NCBI GenBank assembly: GCA_041859095.1
Contig: JBHEKY010000006.1
Location: 9,144-73,143 of the forward strand
Reading direction: 5' to 3'
Origin: UBA1422 sp041859095
GTDB taxonomy: Bacteria > Bacillota > Clostridia > Peptostreptococcales > Anaerovoracaceae
Length of the DNA: 64,000 nt
The notes under the pieces are model-generated. The model made no database searches and was not told where the DNA came from. It saw nothing but the letters and a program-made list of their open reading frames with translations. A program made the translations under genes and the position numbers. Below are positions 24,321 to 33,063 of the stretch, piece after piece; the stretch's first letter is position 1; every line of letters starts with the position of its first letter.

Positions 24321-25234
24321 AAGTACCCTTTCAGGCGATTACCAATTGCCGTGATTATCAGGCTCATCATTTTGAAGCCCACAGCAGAAATCACCACGAT
24401 GTCGGTTTTGCTGATGGGCTGTTCCCAGGAGAGTAGTTCCACCTGGGTTCCGACGCAGCTAATTTCTATATTTCCTCGATCTGTCATAGCAAAACCTTTG
24501 ATCCGATATGCCTGCGGGGATATCTCCCGGACAAACCTCTCCAGCTCATCATGTGGGATGATTTGATCTCCCTTGACGATAAAGGTGGCAGGCCTTGAGA
24601 CCACCGTATTGGTGGAATCCCTTGAATCTGATAGCTTCGCCAGGGCAGGATCCAGATTCTTCATTAATTCAGTGATGTCAATCCTGCAATAAGATGTAAC
24701 ATATGGGGTAATTTTCGAATTGACTTCTTCTAGTTTTTCGATAATCTCTTTTAACTGGGTTTCGTCTATCAAGTCTGCCTTGTTGATGATCACCGCGCCA
24801 CAGAACTCAAGCTGGGCTCGGATGGCAGGTAGTAAGTCGTACAATCCCATGAAGTTTTCAGCGTCCACCACACAGACAGAGCCTCTATAGTCGTAAGGCT
24901 GTTTCACCTTGTGGGCAATTCCGTCCAGAATGCTGTTCATGTTGGCGGGATCAGCCAGACCTGTAGCCTCAATGATGACAAATTCTAGTTCACGATGAGA
25001 CATGTCTATAAGGCTATCCACAAATTTGTCTTTGATGCAGGCACAAAAGATGGAACCGTTGGTCAGCTCCGCTATTTGGATTCCATCCCGTGCGACCAAC
25101 AGTCCATCCACATTCACGTCTCCAAATTCATTGATGATTACACCAATTTTATGAGCCTTCAGGGATTCCATGACCAGTTGCAGCAACGTGGTCTTGCCTG
25201 CGCCGAGAAAACCTGTCAATAAAATCAGTTGCAT
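24311..25234 (-). CDS. CobW/G3E-family GTPase
   Basis: G3E GTPases load metals or cofactors into target proteins. The 307 residues show Walker A (GFLGAGKTTLL, near residue 8), the glutamate switch motif EFGDVNVDG, the metal motif reading CAC (GSIFCACIKDK) in place of the usual CxCC, EATGLADP, and the NKAD specificity motif (VIINKADLID). The ATG at 25234 has GAGAGAGG upstream. Placement with corrinoid genes suggests insertion or repair of cobalamin, not zinc; this is inferred. Confidence 0.85.
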   Translation of the reverse strand: MQLILLTGFLGAGKTTLLQLVMESLKAHKIGVIINEFGDVNVDGLLVARDGIQIAELTNGSIFCACIKDKFVDSLIDMSHRELEFVIIEATGLADPANMNSILDGIAHKVKQPYDYRGSVCVVDAENFMGLYDLLPAIRAQLEFCGAVIINKADLIDETQLKEIIEKLEEVNSKITPYVTSYCRIDITELMKNLDPALAKLSDSRDSTNTVVSRPATFIVKGDQIIPHDELERFVREISPQAYRIKGFAMTDRGNIEISCVGTQVELLSWEQPISKTDIVVISAVGFKMMSLIITAIGNRLKGYLWI

Positions 25235-25388
25235 AAGGCACCTCTCTTCTTCCATCCATTATATATGATTCCGTGAAAAATTACATCCGGAATCTCCGCT
25301 GTCTTTAAACAGGGAAATCCCGGATATTAAATGCTATTCATCCGGACGTCAACCGGTGTAAACCAACTTGATTCTTAGGTTTGCCCTG

Positions 25389-26756
25389 TTATTTTTTGGC
25401 GTTGGCGTACTCTTTCACAGTATTGACAAATTCTTCTCTGTCGGGGATGATGGAAACCCATTTGATGTCACCGTCCACACACATGGTGGGCAGATTGGTC
25501 AGGCCCATCTTGGCGGTTCTTGCAATGTCTTCTTTGATGAAGTATTTATACACTCTGTACTCTGCAATGTCTTTGATTTGGTCAAAGGCATCCACCACAC
25601 TGTTCAACATGTAAGTACACGCCGCACACTGATCGGGATCCAGCAAGAATAATTCAATGATTACTTTTTCTTCGTTGGCATAGTCCGGAATTTCCACTTC
25701 GATGTCGAAGCTAGTTGCGGTTTGGTAATTCTTGATCATTTCTCTGGTGCGATCAGGGTTCTTTGTGGCTTGGGCACAGGCAATGGTGTTTTCAATGGGA
25801 GTGGCATAAGGCATATCACAGCCCGGGCTGACGATAAAATTCTTCATGCTTCCCACGCTGTCAATTAGGTCAATGACACCCTTCATGTTGTCTTCCTGGG
25901 TTCCATGAAGCATGGTAGTGGTTAGGGGAATGTTTCCGCCAATGCAGATGTTGTAACGGTCGGTTACTTCCTTCGCAAGAGGAAGGTTCACGTTTTCATC
26001 CACAGAGATGCCATCCGGATTCATTTTGCACATGACTTCGATTTGTTGAGTCGCATTACCACAGACAAAGAAGCTGGAGTAAGCGCCCTTCATGCGGATG
26101 AAGTCAAACACTGCGGTGAAGCTTTCTGACATCATCTTTTCAATATGCTTTGGCGAAACCTGGCTAATCAACGGGTCTACCACCGCGATGACATCCATAC
26201 CGGCTTCTATGTACATCTCTGACATTTTGCAGGCAATCTGAGAACAGTAACCAATCAAATCCTTTACATACTCGGGATCTTTCATCATATCCATGAAGAT
26301 ATTGCTGCCACGCAGATGGGAAGCCAGAGTGAACGGTCCGCAGATTAGTCCGTAAAGAGCAATGTCTTCGCCAACGGCTTCTTTCGTCTTTCTCATGGCA
26401 TCCAAAATAGCCGGAATTCTACCGGAAGTTTCATCTGGAATCATACATTCGCATGGAATGGTTTTATCAGAAGCCAGGGGATGGCTTTTTACTGAAGGAG
26501 GATTTTCTTTGGCCCACATCAAGTCACACCCAAGAATTTCCGCTTCAACCTGTAAGTCGAAAATAACGGGCATCCCATCAGGCATGTAAAGTTTGGCGAC
26601 TTCTTTGAGAGAGGCTACAATTTTGTCGGCATCTTGTAACATTTCCTCCGCATTGTATCCTTTTAGTTTGCCTGCATGGACGCCGGCAAAGGGAACCCAC
26701 GGGTACTCGGTTAATTCCTCATGTCGTAGCGCTTTAAATATCAGTTCCTTACTCAT
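25389..26756 (-). CDS. UroD/MtaA-type methyltransferase fused to a thioredoxin-like domain
   Basis: Residues 1-340 match the uroporphyrinogen decarboxylase/methylcobamide methyltransferase fold (MtbA, MtaA). About residues 350-455 form a thioredoxin- or glutaredoxin-like domain with a CxxC (DQCAACTYM) and cis-Pro (NLPTMCVDG). The usual zinc motif HxC is FVC here (SSFFVCGNATQQ), so one ligand (His) is lacking, while the later Cys (SPGCDMPY) is kept. It is the first gene of the corrinoid-pyl operon. It may pass methyl groups from a corrinoid protein to an acceptor, or act in redox upkeep of the system. A CoM role is unlikely in a bacterium. Confidence 0.8.
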   Translation of the reverse strand: MSKELIFKALRHEELTEYPWVPFAGVHAGKLKGYNAEEMLQDADKIVASLKEVAKLYMPDGMPVIFDLQVEAEILGCDLMWAKENPPSVKSHPLASDKTIPCECMIPDETSGRIPAILDAMRKTKEAVGEDIALYGLICGPFTLASHLRGSNIFMDMMKDPEYVKDLIGYCSQIACKMSEMYIEAGMDVIAVVDPLISQVSPKHIEKMMSESFTAVFDFIRMKGAYSSFFVCGNATQQIEVMCKMNPDGISVDENVNLPLAKEVTDRYNICIGGNIPLTTTMLHGTQEDNMKGVIDLIDSVGSMKNFIVSPGCDMPYATPIENTIACAQATKNPDRTREMIKNYQTATSFDIEVEIPDYANEEKVIIELFLLDPDQCAACTYMLNSVVDAFDQIKDIAEYRVYKYFIKEDIARTAKMGLTNLPTMCVDGDIKWVSIIPDREEFVNTVKEYANAKK

Positions 26757-26816
26757 CTGTTTCCTCCATTTGTTATTTTTATTTTGATTGCTCTGCTCTT
26801 GTCCTTTGATATTCCC

Positions 26817-26822
26817 ATTATA
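26817..26822 (-). promoter_or_regulatory. -10 element upstream of the corrinoid-pyl operon
   Basis: TATAAT on the minus strand about 60 bp before the ATG at 26756. No good -35 is present (ATACAG at the right distance), consistent with dependence on the divergent PocR-AraC activator. Confidence 0.4.
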
Positions 26823-26971
26823 TCTCGGTCCGTGTTCTTCTGTATTTTAGTTTTTTTGGTACATTTGGTATTATTATTCGCCATATGGGGGTTATGTTTG
26901 CACATTAAGAAAATATATACTATAATCATATAAATTATGTTTTACTTTATAGTATTTTTTTGAGGTATTTT

Positions 26972-28291
26972 ATGAATAAGAAACCCTTGTCCGCTTCCTA
27001 TCCCATTGGGATGTCCCGGGAAATAGAAAGTTCCATGCTATCCTTTTGCAGCATCACCGGTCTGCCGGTGACCTACTATGACGCTCAGGGACAAGTCCGG
27101 ATGGAATACGGTTCTCAGTATAAAATATGCAAATTTCTCAGAGTGTATAACAAGGAAGGCACAACCTGCCGACAGCACTTGATGTCAGCCATCCGAACCG
27201 CCGCCAGTTTAGGGGAGCCCTATTTTTTTGTATGCGCCTCAGGTTTCGTAAACATCGCGATTCCCTTGATTCAAGATGGCAAAAACTACGGTTGCTTCAT
27301 CGCGGGTCCAATCATCATGGAAAAATTCAGCCATCGCACCATTGCGAAGCTATTGTCCATGAACATGACTCCCGAGAATACCTCTCAGGAGACTGACCAC
27401 AATGCAGATTTCCTGTCTCGGGTTATTTCCATACTCCGAGAAATGTATATTTACACTTCCAAACAGGTGGCGCATCTGGCAACCTTGCTGAATAATTCTG
27501 TTGTCGCCAATTTGGTGGACAAAACCGATTATGACAAAGTTAATGCAAAATATCTGGAGCAGGTTCAAATTGGAGATGATATTCGGGGGTTGAAGCGAAG
27601 TGGGAAAGAAACCGGCTATCCGGTCAGCCAGGAGCACAACCTGATTGCGCAGGTTCGTGGTGGAAAGACGGCAGAAGCCAAAGAGGCGATGACTGCATAC
27701 CTGAATGGCATCCTACTCTACGAGGCCGGGAACCTGGATTTCGTCAAGGTCCATCTCATTGAGCTGTGTGCCTTAATATCCCGGGAAGGTCCGGACAGGC
27801 ATATGGAAAACGAGGAATCCATTCGGGATAGCTTTGCCTACATCGAATCTCTGAACAAAATTGATAACATTCAAGATTTAAAGGAATGGTCCGAGGGGCT
27901 AGTAACTCATTTCACCACAAGGACCGGTCTATTAAGTTATCGCGGAAATTCCCAGTTAGTGCTTCAAGTACTGCGTCTCATCGCAAAGGACGACAAGTAT
28001 CAATTAACCCTTGCCGCCACCGCCACTGAACTACATGTCAATCCCTCTTATCTATCAGGTCATTTCAAGCGGGAAACTGGCATGGGGTTTTCAGAGTTTG
28101 TGAACGAACAAAAGATTAGCAAAAGCAAAGAACTGCTCGAAAAAACAAATCTGCGACTTTTGGAAATCGCAGATTTGTGTGGTTTTGAAGATCAAAGTTA
28201 TTATACAAAGGTTTTCAGTAAACGGGTGGGCATGTCGCCCAGAGAATACCGAAATACTATTTGTAGGTCACTTTCGAATTCTGATCAATAA
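26972..28291 (+). CDS. PocR-sensor AraC-family regulator
   Basis: The 439-residue regulator has an N-terminal PocR ligand-binding domain (SFCSITGLPVTYYDAQGQ, CKFLRVYNKEGTTCRQHL, VCASGFVNIAIPLI; about 10-165), a middle helical region, and two AraC HTH motifs at the C-terminus (ATELHVNPSYLSGHFKRETG, RLLEIADLCGFEDQSYYTK). PocR-AraC proteins often control corrinoid-dependent and anaerobic catabolic genes. It is divergent from the operon starting at 26756 and is its likely activator. ATG at 26972 has GAGG 7 nt upstream. Its 3' end overlaps the convergent DUF3048 gene by 35 bp. Confidence 0.88.
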   Translation: MNKKPLSASYPIGMSREIESSMLSFCSITGLPVTYYDAQGQVRMEYGSQYKICKFLRVYNKEGTTCRQHLMSAIRTAASLGEPYFFVCASGFVNIAIPLIQDGKNYGCFIAGPIIMEKFSHRTIAKLLSMNMTPENTSQETDHNADFLSRVISILREMYIYTSKQVAHLATLLNNSVVANLVDKTDYDKVNAKYLEQVQIGDDIRGLKRSGKETGYPVSQEHNLIAQVRGGKTAEAKEAMTAYLNGILLYEAGNLDFVKVHLIELCALISREGPDRHMENEESIRDSFAYIESLNKIDNIQDLKEWSEGLVTHFTTRTGLLSYRGNSQLVLQVLRLIAKDDKYQLTLAATATELHVNPSYLSGHFKRETGMGFSEFVNEQKISKSKELLEKTNLRLLEIADLCGFEDQSYYTKVFSKRVGMSPREYRNTICRSLSNSDQ

Positions 28292-29339
28292 CATGTACCC
28301 AAGTTTTTCCGCGGGTTAAGACGAATTCATTGCCTTCAGTGTCGGTGAAAATAGTTGGTGAATCAAGGTCCGCCCTGTCCCAAGTTCCTTCCACGATATT
28401 ACCCCCGGTGAACAGCAAAGCCTTGCCACCTGCAGTCATATTGATGCCCAGTGTTTTGCCACCGGCATATAATATACTACTTTTGACATATTGAATCAAA
28501 ATGTTTGATTGGGTGATGGGCAAATCGTTTTCGGCATCGATATATAACTCTCCATCAACATAACGTTCATATAAGTTTTTTTCTTGGATGTATTTATATT
28601 CCACCAGTGTATAGGGATTATTCACGGTGATGGAGGCTACAGCGGGCACAATCGGATCTTCCCCATCCTCTTTATCTTTATCTGTATCTGCTTTCTCTTC
28701 AGGAGCAAACGTAAAGGTACGAAGCTCTTGCACCTCATCCAACGAACGCTTCTTTATTACTTCCCATAGGTCAGCATAATTCAGCATTGAATTATGGGGT
28801 GCGTTACGGGTCTTGGAGCGCCAGAAGAGGCTGTCATTCGTGCTGGTGGATACGTTGTCCACCACACCGGTTTTCAGATAAGCAACACCCTCGACACTGC
28901 CTCCATGATTAACAAATATTGCGTTGTATTCTCTGGCGACATCAATAAAATATGGCCTTGCACTTCGGATAGGTCCCACCACATCAGGCGTCTCTCCGTA
29001 GAAGAGTACCTGTAGACGTGTCAAACCACCTTCCGCAGGCATCTCATAAATAATATCCGCTTTTGACAGACCGGATTGTGGAATACAATCCACGTTGTCA
29101 ATGGAAAACTGAACCACCCTGTTTGGCAAAGTCTCAGCACGAAGTCCGGTTAGTGGATTAATCGGTCGATTATCTACCGGTTCGGGCTTCAAAGGATTTG
29201 GCAAATCTTCTGCAATGCCAGATGCATATATCCCAACTGCAGTGGCCACCAATAACAGAAGGATAATCCCGATTGCTATCGGGGTTTTACTCTTTTTTTT
29301 GCTTTTTTTCCTGTTTTGTCTCATGCTATCTTGTTGCAT
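28257..29339 (-). CDS. DUF3048 (YerB-like) membrane-anchored protein
   Basis: 360 residues with a lysine-rich start, one membrane span (about 20-42), then an extracytoplasmic DUF3048 body (NPLTGLRAETLPNRVVQFSI, GGLTRLQVLFYGE, GPIRSARPYFIDVAREY, VNHGGS). An acidic linker (EEKADTDKDKEDGEDP) precedes the C-terminal domain. The function of YerB proteins is unknown. ATG at 29339 has GGGGAG 7 nt upstream, and the gene begins 14 bp after the SGNH stop. It ends in TAG inside the convergent regulator gene. Confidence 0.85.
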   Translation of the reverse strand: MQQDSMRQNRKKSKKKSKTPIAIGIILLLLVATAVGIYASGIAEDLPNPLKPEPVDNRPINPLTGLRAETLPNRVVQFSIDNVDCIPQSGLSKADIIYEMPAEGGLTRLQVLFYGETPDVVGPIRSARPYFIDVAREYNAIFVNHGGSVEGVAYLKTGVVDNVSTSTNDSLFWRSKTRNAPHNSMLNYADLWEVIKKRSLDEVQELRTFTFAPEEKADTDKDKEDGEDPIVPAVASITVNNPYTLVEYKYIQEKNLYERYVDGELYIDAENDLPITQSNILIQYVKSSILYAGGKTLGINMTAGGKALLFTGGNIVEGTWDRADLDSPTIFTDTEGNEFVLTRGKTWVHVIDQNSKVTYK

Positions 29340-29352
29340 CGTTTCTCTCCCC

Positions 29353-29910
29353 TTACAGTACTTCATTTATACATTTGGCAATCCACGCCTGACCCTCAAC
29401 CGTAGGGTGAAGTCCATCGTGGTATTTTTCAAATCCCTTGTATTTTAACTCCAAATCCACCAAGGCGCAACCCTTTCCCTCGCAGAGGTTTCGAATTAGG
29501 TTGGAAAGCTCGGATAATTTTTTGTTTACGCTCTGGTAGTCAACCGCCTTGCCTGCCATCCATTCCTGGGCAGTTTGGCCTGGATTGCACTGCAACGGAG
29601 TCAGAAGAACCACTTCGACGCCGTTCTCCTGTGACAAATCGACCATTTTCTCAATGTTTTCTATGGCTTCCTGCGGGCTTGCGGTTTTATAGATAAAATC
29701 GTTAGCACCGGTGAGAATCAGGACTTTGTCGGGTCGATGCGCTAATACATCCTTTGGGAAGCGTTGGAGGACCATGGCTGTCGTATCCCCGTTCACACCT
29801 TTATTAATGATTTGCCACCCGGTTTTCTCCCGAAGTATGGAAGGGAAGCTTTGTCCCTGCCTATGGGGGAATCCTTTGACAATGCTGTTGCCGATACAAA
29901 CAACTTTCAT
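29353..29910 (-). CDS. SGNH/GDSL-family hydrolase
   Basis: The 185-residue esterase-fold protein has block I GNSIVKG (nucleophile Ser), block II with KGVNGDT, block III GAND, and block V DGLHP with catalytic Asp and His. It is cytoplasmic, with no signal peptide, and resembles lysophospholipase L1-type or acyl-thioesterase enzymes. It forms a pair with the DUF3048 gene. Substrate unknown. Confidence 0.87.
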   Translation of the reverse strand: MKVVCIGNSIVKGFPHRQGQSFPSILREKTGWQIINKGVNGDTTAMVLQRFPKDVLAHRPDKVLILTGANDFIYKTASPQEAIENIEKMVDLSQENGVEVVLLTPLQCNPGQTAQEWMAGKAVDYQSVNKKLSELSNLIRNLCEGKGCALVDLELKYKGFEKYHDGLHPTVEGQAWIAKCINEVL

Positions 29911-29986
29911 GGCTGTTTCTCCTCTGTCTGTGATATAATAACTCCTATCATTATACCCTCTTTTTTTTAGAATGGAAGGATAACAA

Positions 29987-30244
29987 ATGCGTCACACCAT
30001 GGTCCCCCGCGGCGTTTGTCCCATGAAGGTTGAATTCGATCTGGATGGACAAATTGTAACAAATGTAAAATTCATTGGAGGCTGCAACGGCAACCTGAAA
30101 GCGATTGCGATTTTAGTCGATGGTATGACCGTTGATCAGATTAATCAAAAACTCGGTGGAAATACGTGTGGCCGCAAGTCCACTTCTTGTACCGACCAAT
30201 TAGCAATTGCAGTCAATAAAGCCATGGCAGATGAGAAGGAATAG
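29987..30244 (+). CDS. TSCPD-domain protein (TIGR03905 type)
   Basis: The small 85-residue protein contains the TSCPD domain seen at the end of some ribonucleotide reductases and alone in Clostridia. The motif reads RKSTSCTDQLA near residue 65, with earlier Cys at PRGVCP and GGCNGN. It probably binds metal or DNA; role unknown. It ends in TAG. The frame stays open for four codons into the ATG of the cation transporter gene 13 bp downstream. Confidence 0.85.
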   Translation: MRHTMVPRGVCPMKVEFDLDGQIVTNVKFIGGCNGNLKAIAILVDGMTVDQINQKLGGNTCGRKSTSCTDQLAIAVNKAMADEKE

Positions 30245-30256
30245 GCTGGGAGAAAA

Positions 30257-31429
30257 ATGAATCACTTGCTGATTAAGCTTTTTATCAAAAATCATGAAGA
30301 TATCGAAAACCCTGATGTCCGTTTGCGTTATGGCAAATTGGCAGGTGCTGTAGGCATCGCCACCAATCTAGTTCTTTGCGTGGTAAAGGTCATCATCGGC
30401 CTAATTTCCGGAAGCATCGCCATCATCGCAGACGGTGTCAATAATTTGTCCGACACCTCCTCCTCGTTAATTACGCTAATCGGATTTCGCTTATCGTCCC
30501 AACCGGAAGATGAAGCCCATCCGTATGGCCACGCACGAATGGAATATCTGGCTGGCCTGATCGTCTCCGTATTGATTATCGTTGTCGGTGTTTTTCTCAT
30601 GCAGTCCTCCATCGATAAAATTTTACATCCCGTAGACATCGTTGTGGATGTCGTAACCTTGACTGTCCTTGCACTTTCAATGGTGATTAAGTTATGGCAG
30701 ACTTTTTTCAATAAGAAAATAGGCAAAATTATCAATTCTGTCACATTGATGGCCACAGCTACAGATAGTCGTAATGATGTAATCACCACCGGCGTGATCC
30801 TGATCGGTGTCGCCATCGTAAGATTTTCCGGCATCCAGTTGGATGGTTGGTTGGGTTGCTTCGTTGCCTTATTTATTATTTGGTCCGGCATCCAATTGAT
30901 TCGCCAAACGTCAAGCCCCCTGTTGGGCGAGGCACCGGATCAGCATCTCATTGACGAAATCGTTCGAATTACTCATTCCAACCCCAACGTTTTAGGCATT
31001 CATGATTTGGCTGTCCATAATTATGGCCCCGGTAAAATCTTCGCTTCCATTCATATCGAGGTGGATGCGGATGGCGATTTGATGCAAAGCCATGACATGG
31101 TGGATAATATCGAATTTGAAATACGTAGAGTCCTGAACATTCACTGCGTTGCACATATGGATCCGGTTCGGCTCAATGATCCAATTGTATGTCAGGTCAA
31201 GGAGCCGATTCAACGGGTGATTGAAGCGCTAGATGACGTGACGGAAGTCCACGATCTTCGGGTGGTTCCCGGGCATACTCATACCAATATCATCTTTGAT
31301 GCGGTACTTGCTCCAAAATGTAAATTTTCAGAACCGGAACTGCAACAGATTTTTGAAGATGCCATCCACCTTGTTAATCCAACGTATCATGTCTCCGTTG
31401 TATTTGACCGTGCGTACACACACCTATAA
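30257..31429 (+). CDS. Cation diffusion facilitator (CDF) transporter
   Basis: A 390-residue proton-coupled divalent metal exporter. About six spans lie in residues 30-220 with the metal-site motifs ADGVNNLSDT and ATDSRNDVITT, and a cytoplasmic C-terminal dimerisation domain (HDLAVHNYGPGKIFASIHIEVDAD) follows. The extra C-terminal repeat-like region (about 320-390, EVHDLRVVPGHTHTNI) makes it longer than the classical 300 residues. It lies in an apparent operon with the TSCPD gene. Confidence 0.9.
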   Translation: MNHLLIKLFIKNHEDIENPDVRLRYGKLAGAVGIATNLVLCVVKVIIGLISGSIAIIADGVNNLSDTSSSLITLIGFRLSSQPEDEAHPYGHARMEYLAGLIVSVLIIVVGVFLMQSSIDKILHPVDIVVDVVTLTVLALSMVIKLWQTFFNKKIGKIINSVTLMATATDSRNDVITTGVILIGVAIVRFSGIQLDGWLGCFVALFIIWSGIQLIRQTSSPLLGEAPDQHLIDEIVRITHSNPNVLGIHDLAVHNYGPGKIFASIHIEVDADGDLMQSHDMVDNIEFEIRRVLNIHCVAHMDPVRLNDPIVCQVKEPIQRVIEALDDVTEVHDLRVVPGHTHTNIIFDAVLAPKCKFSEPELQQIFEDAIHLVNPTYHVSVVFDRAYTHL

Positions 31430-31475
31430 AAATATCCATGGCTACGATGCGCTTCCCCTGCATAACTGTCAATAA

Positions 31476-31502
31476 AAACCCCCGCAAATTTTGCGGGGGT
31501 TT
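31476..31502. terminator. Bidirectional terminator
   Basis: CCCCCGCAAA/TTTGCGGGGG stem flanked by A- and T-runs, between the CDF gene (+) and the lipoprotein gene (-). Confidence 0.85.
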
Positions 31503-31528
31503 CGTTTACCGTTCATGACAAATTTCAT

Positions 31529-32203
31529 TTACATGTTGAGGAAAAATTCGGTTTCGTCCACCAATTCATAGCCGGAAGGCATTTCCATCAATCCGTCGGG
31601 AATATCCTTGGTTAGTTCATTAATAACCATGGTGGATCCAACTCCGCCAGCTTTCACTTCGATGGCGTAAAGGTTGTCACCCTTAAAGTAGTAGCGCACT
31701 ACCGCATCTTCTGAACCAGTACCTATCTTGAACTCCTCATAGTCGTACGATTTGTCGTCAATACCTGCCAAGTCGCTGATTACGCCATTGCCGTCGTCGC
31801 CGAATTCAATACCGCTATAATCGAAAATGCCGTTATCCACCGGATCTGTGGTACCCTCGCCTTCAATCATCATATAAACCTTACTCTCGTCATTCATATA
31901 GTACATTTTGCCATCTAATGTCAGCATTCGGACTGGGAATCCGATTCCAGATACTTCGACACTACTGTCAGCCCCATCCACCGCCATTTTCATTGATGTT
32001 TCAATGCCGGCAACAAAGGCGGAACAATCCAGGTAGTAGGTGCCGGACTCCATGATTTCTACAAATTCTCCGGATTTATAATTATCAAATTTTCCACCTT
32101 CATCGGTTCCCGGTGTGTTGTCTTCGTCCTCGGCGCCCCCACCGCACGCTGTCAGGGTTGCCAGAAGCAATACCACCAACAGTATCCATAGTTTTTTCTT
32201 CAT
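31529..32203 (-). CDS. Lipoprotein of unknown function
   Basis: A 224-residue secreted lipoprotein: signal peptide MKKKLWILLVVLLLATL, lipobox LTAC (Cys20), acidic linker (GGGAEDEDNTPGTDEGG), then a beta-rich domain. It resembles the general LolA/LppX-like shell of DUF6612-type clostridial lipoproteins, but no family is assigned. Monocistronic and divergent from the ABC transporter operon. Confidence 0.75.
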   Translation of the reverse strand: MKKKLWILLVVLLLATLTACGGGAEDEDNTPGTDEGGKFDNYKSGEFVEIMESGTYYLDCSAFVAGIETSMKMAVDGADSSVEVSGIGFPVRMLTLDGKMYYMNDESKVYMMIEGEGTTDPVDNGIFDYSGIEFGDDGNGVISDLAGIDDKSYDYEEFKIGTGSEDAVVRYYFKGDNLYAIEVKAGGVGSTMVINELTKDIPDGLMEMPSGYELVDETEFFLNM

Positions 32204-32328
32204 CTTCTCATCCTCCTCTTGGACATATGGGTTAACATGCTAAAATTATACCACATTTTCTGCCTGTTTGTGCTATGCTATATTTAGAAAAACAGACCAA
32301 CTCCTATGTATGCGAAAGGAACGGACTG

Positions 32329-33063
32329 ATGGAAAATTATATCAGTATACGGAACATCAACAAGAGCTTTGGGAAAAAGCAGGTGCTTTTCAATGTTTCT
32401 TTGGATGTCCCAAAAGGCTGCATTTTTGGGTTACTCGGCCCTTCTGGTTGTGGAAAAACTACCACTGTGCGGATTATGGCTGGCATTTTGGGGGCAGATT
32501 CGGGTGAAACATATATTTTAGACGAAAAAATGCCCAATCTAAAGCTTATGAGCAAAATCGGTTACATGGCTCAGGCGGATGCCTTATATGGCATGCTCTC
32601 AGGCTATGAAAATCTTCAGTTTTTTGGAGAGGTCTATGGCATGAAGCGCAAAGAGTTGAAAGCCCGAATTGACTATGTCATGGGTCTGGTCAACCTGACT
32701 GACGACCTTCATAAGCCTGTCAACGCGTACTCAGGGGGTATGAAACGTCGCCTCTCCCTGGCCATTGCCCTGTTACCAAATCCGAAAGTCTTGATTCTGG
32801 ATGAACCCACTGTCGGAATCGATCCCCTGCTTCGTCAAGATGTATGGGATGAATTGTATGGTCTGGCTAGCAAAGGCGTCAGCCTGATTGTAACCACCCA
32901 CGTCATGGACGAAGCCATCAAATGCCAACGGATTTCGATGATGCGGGATGGCAGACTCCTTGCTACCGGTACTCCGAAGGAAATTATGGCAAAAACCCAT
33001 ACCGCCGACCTCGAAGAGGCTTTTATCAAAATGGGACGGGAGGGAATCACATATGAGAATTAA
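32329..33063 (+). CDS. ABC transporter ATP-binding protein (export type)
   Basis: The 244-residue ABC ATPase has Walker A GPSGCGKTT, the signature YSGGMKRRLSL, Walker B KVLILDEPTVGID and the H-loop TTHVMDEA. It belongs to the drug/lipid-export ABC2 type. The ATG at 32329 is preferred (AAAGGAACGG upstream) over in-frame 32275. It overlaps the permease gene by 11 bp. Confidence 0.9.
   Translation: MENYISIRNINKSFGKKQVLFNVSLDVPKGCIFGLLGPSGCGKTTTVRIMAGILGADSGETYILDEKMPNLKLMSKIGYMAQADALYGMLSGYENLQFFGEVYGMKRKELKARIDYVMGLVNLTDDLHKPVNAYSGGMKRRLSLAIALLPNPKVLILDEPTVGIDPLLRQDVWDELYGLASKGVSLIVTTHVMDEAIKCQRISMMRDGRLLATGTPKEIMAKTHTADLEEAFIKMGREGITYEN

Noticed and set aside
22182..25388. Internal UAG (pyrrolysine) codons in the corrinoid-support genes
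   Set aside because: The RACo, CobW and UroD genes are open from start to stop without internal TAG; only terminal TAG codons are found.
25256..25388. Structured element between the UroD-type gene and the CobW-type gene
   Set aside because: ATCCGG/CCGGAT arms are present, but no stable, T-tailed or known fold could be drawn with confidence.
26757..26971. Cobalamin riboswitch before the corrinoid-pyl operon
   Set aside because: No B12-box-like sequence or suitable length was found; a divergent AraC-type activator is the simpler control.
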